From: Mogibacterium sp.
Lineage (GTDB): Bacteria > Bacillota > Clostridia > Peptostreptococcales > Anaerovoracaceae
Direction: 5' to 3'
Assembly (NCBI GenBank): GCA_024403035.1
Contig: JAKSSP010000001.1
Location: 124,001-188,000, forward strand
DNA length: 64,000 nucleotides
Shown: one piece after another, positions 52,574 to 61,116 of the stretch
Numbering within the stretch: position 1 is the stretch's first letter
Layout: each line of letters opens with the position of its first letter
Position numbers and translations under genes: made by a program
Notes under the pieces: generated by a model
Databases searched by the model: none
Seen by the model: the letters and a program-made list of their open reading frames with translations, nothing else
What the model was told of the DNA's origin: nothing

Positions 52574-55500
52574 TCTGCGCGGACTCAGGCAGGCCCGCGA
52601 ACAATCCGTGACTCTTCAGATCCTCAATATTTGTGCCTGTAAGCCTTGTTCTTGCCCTGACATCGTCAATAGTACTGAACGGTCTTTCTTTAAACGCTGC
52701 AGTGAGCGACTCCGCGGCGGTATCTCCTATTCCGCTTACGGCGTTGAACGGCAGCATTATCTTTCCGTCAACAACGGAGAACCTGCAGGCTTCGGCCTCT
52801 CCGAGTACCGGCTCCATAAACTCGCAGCCCCTGGATAAAGCCTCATACATTACCTCATATACGGTCATCTGTTCCTTCTGTTTTGCCGTAGCGGTATTGC
52901 CGAGCCTGTCTATTTCATCCATCTTAGCTTCAACGGCCGGGATCCCGCTGTTTATGATCTTGTCATCAAAGTTATCTACCTTGGACGTGAACCACGCTGC
53001 GTAGAAAGCCTCAGGATAGTTGACCTTGAACCATGCCATCCTTATGGACATCATGACATATGCCGCCGCGTGGGCGCGCGGGAACATATACTTCAGCGTT
53101 TCGCAGGACCATATATACCAGTCAGGAACACCGTGAGACTTCATCATCTCAAGCTGCTCTTCGCTAAGCACCCTGTTCTTACGCACTATCTCCATGATCT
53201 TGAAGGCGTCTATATTAGACAGGCCCTTGCTGATCAGGAAGTTCATGATATCGTCACGGGATGATATGACTTCGTCTATCTTCGCCGTTTTGTTTCTGAG
53301 AAGATTCTGGGCGTTGTTGGTCCACACGTCCGTGCCGTGTGAGAAACCTGACATCTTGATGAGCTCGGAGACCGTAGTCGGATGAATATCATCAAGCATC
53401 CCACGCGTGAAGTTTGTTCCGAACTCAGGGATAGCGTAGGTTCCGTGAGTGAATCTGTAGTTTTCGTTCTTTATATGCAGCTCATCCAACGACGTAAATA
53501 TGCTGAGAGTACGCTTATCATCAAGAGAGATGCTCATAGGGTCCTCGCCCGTCATGACCTGAAGATGCCTTATGAGCTGCGGCACATCGTGTCCGAGGAT
53601 GTCCAGTTTCAGAAGATTCTGGTCGATCTTATGATAATCGAAGTGCGTGGTTATGACATCGATATCACGCTTGTTGGCCGGCTTCTGGATCGGACAGAAC
53701 TCATATATCTCATGATCGTCAGGAACGACTATGATGCCGCCCGGGTGCTGGCCGGTCGTCCTCTTGACGCCGGTGCAGCCTTTTACGAGATAATCCACGT
53801 CGTACTTGCTCGCGTTGATGTGATTGTCCTCAACATAGTGCTTGACGTATCCGAAGGCGGTCTTGTCAGCTATCGTAGCTACCGTACCGGCCTTGAACAC
53901 GTTTTTCTCTCCGAATATCTCGCCCACATATCTGTGCGCCACCGGCTGATACTCTCCGGCAAAGTTGAGGTCGATATCAGGTTCCTTGCTTCCGTCAAAC
54001 CCCAGGAATGTGGCGAACGGAATGTTGAGGCCCTCTTTTTTCATATGTGCGCCGCATTCAGGACAAGCCTTGTCCGGCATATCGTAGCCGACATCGTATT
54101 TGCCAGGCTCGTCAGACCACTCAAAGTGCTTGCACTCAGGGCAAATATAGTGCGGCGCCAAAGGATTGACCTCCGTGATGCCTGCCATAGTCGCGGCAAA
54201 TGAAGATCCTACTGATCCCCTGGACCCTACAAGGTACCCGTCGTCATTTGACTTCTGCACCAGCATCTGTGCTGCGACATACATGACCGCGTATCCGTTT
54301 TTGATGATCGAGCTCAGCTCGGTCTCCAGCCTCTCTTCGATCTCAGGCGGCATCGGATCTCCGTATATCTCCCTTGCCCTTTTGTAGCAGCTTTCTCTCA
54401 GCCGTTCTTCTGCCCCTTCGATCTTAGGCGGAAATTTGCCCTCGGGTACCGGGCGCACTTCCTCAACCATTTCGGCTATCTTATTCGTATTGGTGATGAC
54501 GATCTCATCTGCCCTGTCTCCAAGATACGCGAACTCCTCCATCATCTCGTCCGTCGTTCTGAGATAGAGAGAATCGGACGGAGTGTCGTGGAAGCCTATG
54601 CCCGCCATGATGATGTTCCGGTATATGGAGGCGTCAGGAGTCGGATAATGCGAGTCAGTCGTGGCGACTGTAAGCTTTCCCAGTCTGTCTCCGCACTTTA
54701 TTATCCTGAGATTGTTGTCGATCAGTTCCTGCTCGTCCTTAGCCAGACCGTCTTCTATCATGAAGCGGTTGTTTCCGAGAGGCTGTATCTCAAGATAATC
54801 ATAGAACGACGCTATCCTGTCGAGCTCCTCATCGGGCGCTCCGGAAGCTACCGATCTGTACACCTCGCCTGCCTCGCATGCCGATCCGATAATAAGGCCC
54901 TCTCTGTGTGCCTGAAGCACTGAGCGCGGTATCCTCGGCCTGTGATAGAAATAATCGATGTGCGAGGTGCTGACCAGCTTGTATATATTTTTCAGTCCGG
55001 CCTGATTCTTCGCCAGGATTATTATGTGATAAGTGCGGTTCTTCTTTATATCGATGCTTCCGTCACTGTTGACAGCGTCTTCATCAGGATAAAGATATCC
55101 CTCGACTCCGTAAATGATCTTGATATTGCGGCCGCTCTTGGCCTGTTTGGCAGCTTCTTTGGCAGCGTCAGGGAAAGCCTGCACAACGCCGTGATCGGTT
55201 ATAGCTACCGCCGGCTGGCCCCAGAATGCCGCCTTCTTCACTATGTCCGCCGCATCATTGAAGCCGTCGTTGTCACTCATCTTGGTATGGCAGTGAAGTT
55301 CGACTCTGTGAGGACCCGGATATGTATCCTCTTTCATCTTCTTCTCAACTTTTTTGAGCGAGGAAGCCATCATGAGGCTCTCATGCTCGAATGTGTCATA
55401 TTCGATGCTTCCGCGGGCCCGGATCAGGTCGCCTTCAGAAAGGTTTTCCTGTATTTCCTTAAGCTTGTCGTCTGAAATAAAAGATTTTATACCAAAAGTC

Positions 55501-56054
55501 CTGGACAGGTTCGCTATCAGTATCGTTACAAGCACACGGCCGCTCTTGATAGGCTTCGAATCCATCTTGAAGATCTCGCCTTCTATGACGGCTTTGTCCT
55601 TGCTTCCGACAAAATCAGCAAGCTCGCTGAACGGAAGCGGGTCGCCTGAAAAATCATCTCCGAGAAGAACGTTCTCGCCCGCTCCGTTAGTGAACGCCGG
55701 TCTGTCCTTTTTGCTCTTTCTGTGACCCTCTCCGTAGCTGCCGCCGTTCCCGTTCGAATAAGCATTCTCCTGCGATACCGGTTTCTGAGGAATCATGACA
55801 CCGGTATATGTGTAATTGACTCTGATCCTTTCAACGGAAGCTATCCTGGAAGCGATCCTCCTTTTCATCAGGTTCTCTGTTGTTTTCGGCATCACAAAAT
55901 TGAGCTTGGCGTCTATGTCAAGCGCCACGCTCGTGCCTCCGTTTGCCTTGGATACCGCGACATTTGTAATCTCTATGTTTATATCCTTGGCATCCTTGCC
56001 GCTTGCTTCCATTAGCTCGGCGGCAGTCAAAATGTCTTCAGAGATCTTTATCAT
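52554..56054 (-). CDS. polC: DNA polymerase III PolC-type alpha subunit lacking the proofreading exonuclease domain
   Basis: The replicative polymerase of Gram-positive bacteria, here 1166 residues instead of about 1430-1450. An N-terminal domain and OB fold come first. The PHP domain begins with RVELHCHTKMS near residue 250 and AITDHGVVQAFP. In typical PolC a DnaQ-like exonuclease of about 190 residues (with a DVETTG motif) interrupts PHP. Here the sequence runs from IYGVEGYLYPDED directly to NRTYHIIILAKNQAGLKN, with about 18 residues between. The polymerase core is intact (CxxC zinc region, GSRGSVGSS, PDIDLNFAGEYQPVAH, TTGQHPGGIIVVP). The clamp-binding QISIF is at the C terminus. I chose ATG 56054, 7 bases after ispG; a TTG at 56084 is possible. 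Confidence 0.94.
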   Translation of the reverse strand: MIKISEDILTAAELMEASGKDAKDINIEITNVAVSKANGGTSVALDIDAKLNFVMPKTTENLMKRRIASRIASVERIRVNYTYTGVMIPQKPVSQENAYSNGNGGSYGEGHRKSKKDRPAFTNGAGENVLLGDDFSGDPLPFSELADFVGSKDKAVIEGEIFKMDSKPIKSGRVLVTILIANLSRTFGIKSFISDDKLKEIQENLSEGDLIRARGSIEYDTFEHESLMMASSLKKVEKKMKEDTYPGPHRVELHCHTKMSDNDGFNDAADIVKKAAFWGQPAVAITDHGVVQAFPDAAKEAAKQAKSGRNIKIIYGVEGYLYPDEDAVNSDGSIDIKKNRTYHIIILAKNQAGLKNIYKLVSTSHIDYFYHRPRIPRSVLQAHREGLIIGSACEAGEVYRSVASGAPDEELDRIASFYDYLEIQPLGNNRFMIEDGLAKDEQELIDNNLRIIKCGDRLGKLTVATTDSHYPTPDASIYRNIIMAGIGFHDTPSDSLYLRTTDEMMEEFAYLGDRADEIVITNTNKIAEMVEEVRPVPEGKFPPKIEGAEERLRESCYKRAREIYGDPMPPEIEERLETELSSIIKNGYAVMYVAAQMLVQKSNDDGYLVGSRGSVGSSFAATMAGITEVNPLAPHYICPECKHFEWSDEPGKYDVGYDMPDKACPECGAHMKKEGLNIPFATFLGFDGSKEPDIDLNFAGEYQPVAHRYVGEIFGEKNVFKAGTVATIADKTAFGYVKHYVEDNHINASKYDVDYLVKGCTGVKRTTGQHPGGIIVVPDDHEIYEFCPIQKPANKRDIDVITTHFDYHKIDQNLLKLDILGHDVPQLIRHLQVMTGEDPMSISLDDKRTLSIFTSLDELHIKNENYRFTHGTYAIPEFGTNFTRGMLDDIHPTTVSELIKMSGFSHGTDVWTNNAQNLLRNKTAKIDEVISSRDDIMNFLISKGLSNIDAFKIMEIVRKNRVLSEEQLEMMKSHGVPDWYIWSCETLKYMFPRAHAAAYVMMSIRMAWFKVNYPEAFYAAWFTSKVDNFDDKIINSGIPAVEAKMDEIDRLGNTATAKQKEQMTVYEVMYEALSRGCEFMEPVLGEAEACRFSVVDGKIMLPFNAVSGIGDTAAESLTAAFKERPFSTIDDVRARTRLTGTNIEDLKSHGLFAGLPESAQISIFDL

Positions 56055-56061
56055 TGACCGT

Positions 56062-57129
56062 TTATAAGTTATCTCCCTCAACAAGCTCTATGAGCCTGTC
56101 GATAAGTCTGTCTTCCGGGACTTTTTCGATTATTTCCCCGTGGCTGAACACAAGGCCCTCGCCCTTTCCGCCGGCTATGCCGTAGTCTGCTTCCCTGCTC
56201 TCGCCCGGGCCATTCACAGCGCAGCCCATCACAGCGATCTTAAGAGGTCTCAGGCCCGCCTCAGCGCGCTTTGCCGCTATAGGCATGAGTCTGTCCTCGG
56301 CTTCATTCGCGAGTCCTATGAGATCTATCTCCGTCCTTCCGCATGTAGGGCACGACACAACGTCTATCGCCTTTTCCCGCAGTCCGGTGGTCTCAAGGAT
56401 GCGTCTTGCCAGCATCACCTCTTTTACAGGATCGTCAGTAAGAGAAACACGCATGGTATCTCCTATGCCCGCAAGAAGAAGCGCGCCAATGCCTATGGCG
56501 GACTTAAGTTCTCCGTTCTTCGGAGTGCCGGACTCCGTGATACCAATGTGTATCGCCGCATCTGTGAGTTCCTTCAGTTTAAGATGAGCGTCATAATTCA
56601 TCCTTACATTGGAAGACTTGATGGAAACGACAAGCTTGTCGTAACCGAGGTCTTCGATGTACTTCACCATGCCCGCTCCGCTTTCGGCCAGAGCGTCAGC
56701 CGTGACTCCGCCGTACTTCTCTATGAGATCCTTCTGGAGCGAACCGGAATTCACGCCCACGCGGATAGGGATATCATGTTCTCTCGCCTTGTCAACGACA
56801 GCCTTTACCCTGTCCACGCTGCCGATATTACCCGGGTTGATCCTTATCTTGTCAGCGCCCTGCTCAATGGCAGCCAGAGCCAGCCTGTAGTCGAAATGTA
56901 TATCAGCGACAAGCGGCACGCGGACCAGCTTTTTGGCCCGGCCGAAAGATTCCGCCGCTTCCATGTCGGGAATGGCGCACCTTACGATCTGGCAGCCCGC
57001 GTCAGCGAGTTCCTCTATCTGTCTGACCAGCGCGTCCGTATCCCTGGTATCGACATTCGTCATCGACTGTATGGATACCGGAGCGCCTCCGCCTATTTGT
57101 ATATCACCGCAAAAAACTTTTCTTGTCAT
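56062..57129 (-). CDS. ispG: 4-hydroxy-3-methylbut-2-enyl diphosphate synthase IspG
   Basis: A 355-residue iron-sulfur enzyme of the MEP isoprenoid pathway. A TIM barrel opens with GGGAPVSIQSMTNVDT-like IGGGAPVSIQSMTN. The cluster ligands lie in CPTCGRTEID and in MGCAVNGPGESREADYGIAGGKGEG at the C-terminal part. ATG 57129 overlaps the rseP stop by 4 bases. dxr, an earlier MEP-pathway gene that usually sits between cdsA and rseP, is absent from this cluster. Confidence 0.96.
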   Translation of the reverse strand: MTRKVFCGDIQIGGGAPVSIQSMTNVDTRDTDALVRQIEELADAGCQIVRCAIPDMEAAESFGRAKKLVRVPLVADIHFDYRLALAAIEQGADKIRINPGNIGSVDRVKAVVDKAREHDIPIRVGVNSGSLQKDLIEKYGGVTADALAESGAGMVKYIEDLGYDKLVVSIKSSNVRMNYDAHLKLKELTDAAIHIGITESGTPKNGELKSAIGIGALLLAGIGDTMRVSLTDDPVKEVMLARRILETTGLREKAIDVVSCPTCGRTEIDLIGLANEAEDRLMPIAAKRAEAGLRPLKIAVMGCAVNGPGESREADYGIAGGKGEGLVFSHGEIIEKVPEDRLIDRLIELVEGDNL

Positions 57130-58136
57130 TTTCCGAATATGTTCATTACATCGTTAACGGTTATCAGGACGAACAGCGTGAGCAGGATAGCCATGCCTAC
57201 CAGCGTAGCCTTGTACTCCATGTCATCGTTTATCCTGCCTCCGGATATGATCTTAAGGAGGATAAAGAAGAGTTTGCCTCCGTCGAGTCCCGGTACAGGC
57301 AGTACGTTGAAGAGCGCAAGGTTAAGGCTTACCAATGCCAGAAGCATCAGGTAAGGAGCCACCCCGTAGCTTGCCACCGAGTCAACTACCTTCACGAGGC
57401 CTACCGGACCGGCCACATCATCCGCGCTTACAGCTCCCGTAAACAGGCTCCTGAAGCCCTCAAGCATTGATTTGTTGAGTTCCCATGTGGTTATCGGTCC
57501 GTACTTGACGCACTTCCAGAAGTTCCTGGTATAACCGGCGGCTATGCCTATCATGTAGGATCCGTTTTCTTCGCTGTACTCCGGAACCACCGATGCAGTG
57601 CCGGTCTTGCCGTCACGCTCATACGTTACCTCAAGGGTGCTTCCCTCCTTGTAGGAGCTGATGCCTTCAACGACATCTTCCCAGCTGTTTGTCTTATTGC
57701 CGTCGATCGCGACTATGACATCGCCTCCCTGAAGCCCGGCGATCTGCGCCGGAGATCCGTCAACTACAGAGCTGATCGAATTGTCTGCAACCCCCGTGAG
57801 GCAGACCGCAACGGTCACTGCCACGACCGCTATTATTACATTCATCGTTACGCCGGCCAGAAGTATCGCCGCCTTCTGTCCGTTGTTCTTACTTGAATAA
57901 GAAGTAGGACTGTCGACGGCTTCTTCCTCGCCTTCCATCGCGCAGTATCCGCCAAGCGGCAGCATGCGTACGGAATACTGGGTGTCGCCCTTCTGCTTCT
58001 TGAAGATGAGCGGTCCCATGCCGACTGAAAATTCCTTTATTTTTACACCGCACCATCTGGCTACGGTCATGTGTCCCCACTCGTGCGGTATTATAAGCAC
58101 GAGCAGCATCACAACAAAAAGTATCGCTGTTTTCAA
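57126..58136 (-). CDS. rseP: RseP-type site-2 protease
   Basis: A 336-residue M50 intramembrane protease that cleaves membrane-anchored regulators. The zinc motif HEWGHMTVARWCG lies near residue 18, a PDZ domain spans about 120-200 (SPAQIAGLQGGDVIVAIDG), and the third ligand is in LNVLPVPGLDGGKLFF near residue 285. The start is TTG 58136, overlapping the stop of a four-codon ATG-AGA-CAT-TGA run with GGGGA upstream. It lies between cdsA and ispG. Confidence 0.95.
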   Translation of the reverse strand: MKTAILFVVMLLVLIIPHEWGHMTVARWCGVKIKEFSVGMGPLIFKKQKGDTQYSVRMLPLGGYCAMEGEEEAVDSPTSYSSKNNGQKAAILLAGVTMNVIIAVVAVTVAVCLTGVADNSISSVVDGSPAQIAGLQGGDVIVAIDGNKTNSWEDVVEGISSYKEGSTLEVTYERDGKTGTASVVPEYSEENGSYMIGIAAGYTRNFWKCVKYGPITTWELNKSMLEGFRSLFTGAVSADDVAGPVGLVKVVDSVASYGVAPYLMLLALVSLNLALFNVLPVPGLDGGKLFFILLKIISGGRINDDMEYKATLVGMAILLTLFVLITVNDVMNIFGK

Positions 58137-58155
58137 TGTCTCATGTCCCCGTTGT

Positions 58156-58983
58156 TTATATGCTTAATATTCCCGTCATAAAGCAGATCGCGTAGTAGAC
58201 GACAGGAGCTACAAATATCACACTGTCGAATCTGTCCATGATGCCGCCATGACCCGGTATCAGATCGCCATAATCCTTGATGCCCATCTTACGCTTGAAC
58301 GCGGAAGCAGTGAGGTCTCCCGCCATTCCCGCGGATCCGCCTACGAGTCCGAGAACGAGGCATACAGTTGCCATCTCTCTCATGAATATGAAGCCGAACA
58401 GCCATGCCAGCACGGAGCTTCCGATAAGTCCGCCTACCGCTCCCTCTATCGTCTTCTTAGGGCTCAGAACCGGAGCCATCTTGTGCTTTCCGAGGAAATA
58501 GCCCGTAAAGTACGCGAATATGTCCGATCCAAAAGCTGCAATGATGACTATCCAGATGAAGAGGCTGTATTCCGTCATGTCAATCAGTACCATGTGATAC
58601 GTAAAGAAAGGTATGTACACAAGGCCTGTGACTGTAGCAAGAGCGTCATAAGGGCTGCGCTGATCTATCTTCCAGCCGTAGATAAGGCCGACGGCGACTG
58701 CCAGGAACATCCATATGCAGATGGCCACCATGTTTTCATAGAACTGCGGCACGGCGCCCTTTTCCCCAACATTGAGCGGTAAAGCTGTCACAAACAGCAG
58801 CACTGTCATTATGTAGCCGATCGTTGCTGATGGATGTACATCCAGATTACCCCATCCTTTATAGAATTCCTGAAGGCCCATAACCGCTATTATGAGAGCA
58901 ACGGCCCAGAGCCACCAGCCGCCAAGATACAGTACGACCAGCAACGGAGCCATAACGAGTCCGGATATTATTCTGGTTTTCAT
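58156..58983 (-). CDS. cdsA: Phosphatidate cytidylyltransferase
   Basis: A 275-residue membrane enzyme that makes CDP-diacylglycerol from phosphatidic acid, downstream of PlsX, PlsY and PlsC. Seven or eight hydrophobic helices are present. The signature near the C terminus is SAFKRKMGIKDYGDLIPGHGG followed by DRFDS. ATG 58983 overlaps the uppS stop by 4 bases. Confidence 0.96.
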   Translation of the reverse strand: MKTRIISGLVMAPLLVVLYLGGWWLWAVALIIAVMGLQEFYKGWGNLDVHPSATIGYIMTVLLFVTALPLNVGEKGAVPQFYENMVAICIWMFLAVAVGLIYGWKIDQRSPYDALATVTGLVYIPFFTYHMVLIDMTEYSLFIWIVIIAAFGSDIFAYFTGYFLGKHKMAPVLSPKKTIEGAVGGLIGSSVLAWLFGFIFMREMATVCLVLGLVGGSAGMAGDLTASAFKRKMGIKDYGDLIPGHGGIMDRFDSVIFVAPVVYYAICFMTGILSI

Positions 58984-59702
58984 TTGTCTGCCTCCTTACG
59001 TCCGCCGAATCTTCTGTCGCGGTTTGAATATGATTCTATCATCTCTGCGTATTCCTCAGGCGCAAAGTCGGGCCATAGAGTATCAGTGAACATCAGCTCG
59101 CTGTACGCCGCCTGCCATGTGAGGAAATTTGACATGCGCTCTTCCCCGCTGGTCCTTATGATAAGGTCCGGATCCGGTACGTCGAAGTGCGCGCTTCCGG
59201 AATACAGGTGCTTTGAGATGTCGTCTTCTGTCAGCCCATCAGGGTCTTTCCCTTCAGCTATAAGCGCCTTCACGCTCCTGAGTATCTCATCGCGTCCGCC
59301 GTAATTGAGAGCAATGTTGAATACCAGGCCATCATTGTCTGCCAGTCTGCCCACCATCTTGTTTATCGCGTCTACAGAAGCCTTAGGCAGCATGTCGTAT
59401 TCTCCAAAGATGTTGATGTGTACGTTGTTCTCATCGAGTTCTTCAAGCTCTGAGTTGACATACTTGACAATAAGATTAAAAATGCCACTAACCTCTTCGG
59501 TGCTGCGTTTCCAGTTCTCAGTCGAGAACGCGTATACGGTCAGGTATTTTATGCCCATATTGGATGTGGCGATGACTATCTTTTTCATCGCCTGCATGCC
59601 GGCATTGTGTCCCATGACACGCGGAACGCCGTGCGCCTTTGCCCAGCGGCCGTTTCCGTCCATGATAATTCCTACATGTGTAGGTACAGGTCTTTTTTCC
59701 AT
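58980..59702 (-). CDS. uppS: Undecaprenyl diphosphate synthase
   Basis: A 240-residue cis-prenyltransferase that makes the C55 lipid carrier for cell-wall precursors. It shows IIMDGNGRWAKAHGVPRVMGH near residue 11, YAFSTENWKRS, NIALNYGGRDEI and PDLIIRTSGEERMSNFLTWQAAYSE. All catalytic residues are present. No clear ribosome site precedes ATG 59702. Its product pathway shares isoprenoid supply with IspG in this cluster. Confidence 0.96.
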   Translation of the reverse strand: MEKRPVPTHVGIIMDGNGRWAKAHGVPRVMGHNAGMQAMKKIVIATSNMGIKYLTVYAFSTENWKRSTEEVSGIFNLIVKYVNSELEELDENNVHINIFGEYDMLPKASVDAINKMVGRLADNDGLVFNIALNYGGRDEILRSVKALIAEGKDPDGLTEDDISKHLYSGSAHFDVPDPDLIIRTSGEERMSNFLTWQAAYSELMFTDTLWPDFAPEEYAEMIESYSNRDRRFGGRKEADK

Positions 59703-59743
59703 TATGCTGTCTGATGATGCGTATATGCATCTTTACAAAGAGT

Positions 59744-59766
59744 AAGCGTGGCAAACCGCCACGCTT
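59744..59766 (-). terminator. Hairpin after frr
   Basis: AAGCGTGGC and GCCACGCTT form a perfect 9-base stem with a five-base loop. On the minus strand it is followed by ACTCTTTG, a weak T tract. It lies 23 bases past the frr stop and about 40 before uppS, so it is likely a leaky terminator or attenuator. Confidence 0.5.
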
Positions 59767-59789
59767 ATTTCGATATCTGCTGCGGTCGA

Positions 59790-60338
59790 CTAGACCTCCA
59801 TGAGCTCTTTTTCCTTGTCGGAGATGATCGCGTCGATGTCCTTGATGGCCTTCTCGATGGTCTTCTGTGTCTCATCGAGTTCGCTCTTCAGGTCGTCCTC
59901 TGTGAGCTCCCCATCCTTCTGGGCTTTCTTGAGTTCGTCGTTCACGTCTCTTCTGAGGTTCCTGACGGCTACCTTGGCATCCTCGCCGTAATTCTTTACT
60001 ACCTTGGTGAGCTCTTTACGTCTCTCCTCAGTGAGCTGCGGAATGGCAAGTCTTATCACTTTGCCGTCGTTTGTCGGGTTGATGCCGATGTTTGCCTCGA
60101 GTATGGATCTTTCGATGTCGCCTACCGATTTAGGATCGAACGGCGAGATCATCAGAGTCCTCGGATCAGGTACCGAGATGTTGGCTAGCGCCTTCAGCGG
60201 TGTAGGCGTACCGTAATAGTTGACCATGATCTTGTCAAGAAGCGCCGGGTTGGCTCTTCCTGCCCTGACGGTGTTAAGGTTCTCCTTAAGGAAGTTCTTA
60301 GTGCCTTCGATTCTTTCGTCCAGTGATTTCTTAGCCAT
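59790..60338 (-). CDS. frr: Ribosome recycling factor
   Basis: A 182-residue tRNA-mimic that splits post-termination ribosomes with EF-G. It shows LNTVRAGRANPALLDKIMVNYYGTPTPL and LRRDVNDELKKAQKDGELTEDDL. A TAGGAGG site precedes ATG 60338. It follows pyrH by 10 bases, the usual order. Confidence 0.97.
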   Translation of the reverse strand: MAKKSLDERIEGTKNFLKENLNTVRAGRANPALLDKIMVNYYGTPTPLKALANISVPDPRTLMISPFDPKSVGDIERSILEANIGINPTNDGKVIRLAIPQLTEERRKELTKVVKNYGEDAKVAVRNLRRDVNDELKKAQKDGELTEDDLKSELDETQKTIEKAIKDIDAIISDKEKELMEV

Positions 60339-60348
60339 TGTATGCCTC

Positions 60349-61053
60349 CTATCTGATCAGTGTCCCAACGTTTTCGCCGTTGATCACTTTCATGAGATTT
60401 CCTTCCTGCGCGAGAGCGAATACGTAGATAGCTGTCTCCGTATCCTTGCATATCGTCGCAGCCGTGAGATCCATTACTTTGAGATCTCTGTCGATGATAT
60501 CCATGTATGTGAGTTCTGTGAATCTTTCAGCGTTCGGATCTGTTTTAGGATCCGCCGAATATACGGCATCGACGTTCTTTGCCAGAAGCAGCACGTCTGC
60601 TCCTATCTCGGCAGCCCTTAAAGCCGCGGCAGTGTCCGTAGTGAAGAACGGACTTCCCGTTCCGCCTCCGAATACCACTACCTTGCCTTCTTCGAGGTAG
60701 TCGAGAGCCTTGCGCCTTGCGTATCCCTCAGCCATGTCTCTGATCTCAATCGCAGTCATGAGCTTGGCCGGGCATCCGGAAGCAAGAAGCGCGTCCTGCA
60801 GGGCCAATCCGTTCATAACGGTTGCCAGCATGCCCATGTAGTCAGCTGTCGGCTTGTCGATGTTGCCGCCTGTGCGGCCTCTGAAGAAGTTGCCTCCTCC
60901 GACGACTATGCCGACTTCGACTCCGGCGTCGTGTATCTCTTTGATCTGCTTTGCGGTCTTCTCCAGCTGAGCGTCATTGACACCGAATCTGTCATCGCCC
61001 GCGAGGGCTTCACCGCTTATTTTGATCAGGACTCTTTTGTATTTTATTGCCAT
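60349..61053 (-). CDS. pyrH: UMP kinase
   Basis: A 234-residue amino-acid-kinase-fold enzyme that makes UDP from UMP. It shows KRVLIKISGEALAGDDRFGV, VVGGGNFFRGRTG, VFGGGTGSPFFTTDTAAALRA and the C-terminal EGNLMKVINGENVGTLI. GGAGGCG precedes ATG 61053. The 63-base gap from thrS shows no clear terminator. Confidence 0.97.
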   Translation of the reverse strand: MAIKYKRVLIKISGEALAGDDRFGVNDAQLEKTAKQIKEIHDAGVEVGIVVGGGNFFRGRTGGNIDKPTADYMGMLATVMNGLALQDALLASGCPAKLMTAIEIRDMAEGYARRKALDYLEEGKVVVFGGGTGSPFFTTDTAAALRAAEIGADVLLLAKNVDAVYSADPKTDPNAERFTELTYMDIIDRDLKVMDLTAATICKDTETAIYVFALAQEGNLMKVINGENVGTLIR

Positions 61054-61116
61054 ATATCGCCGCCTCCGATCGATTTTGCTCTACCGTTTAATGATACCAT
61101 AAACCTCGCTGCAACT

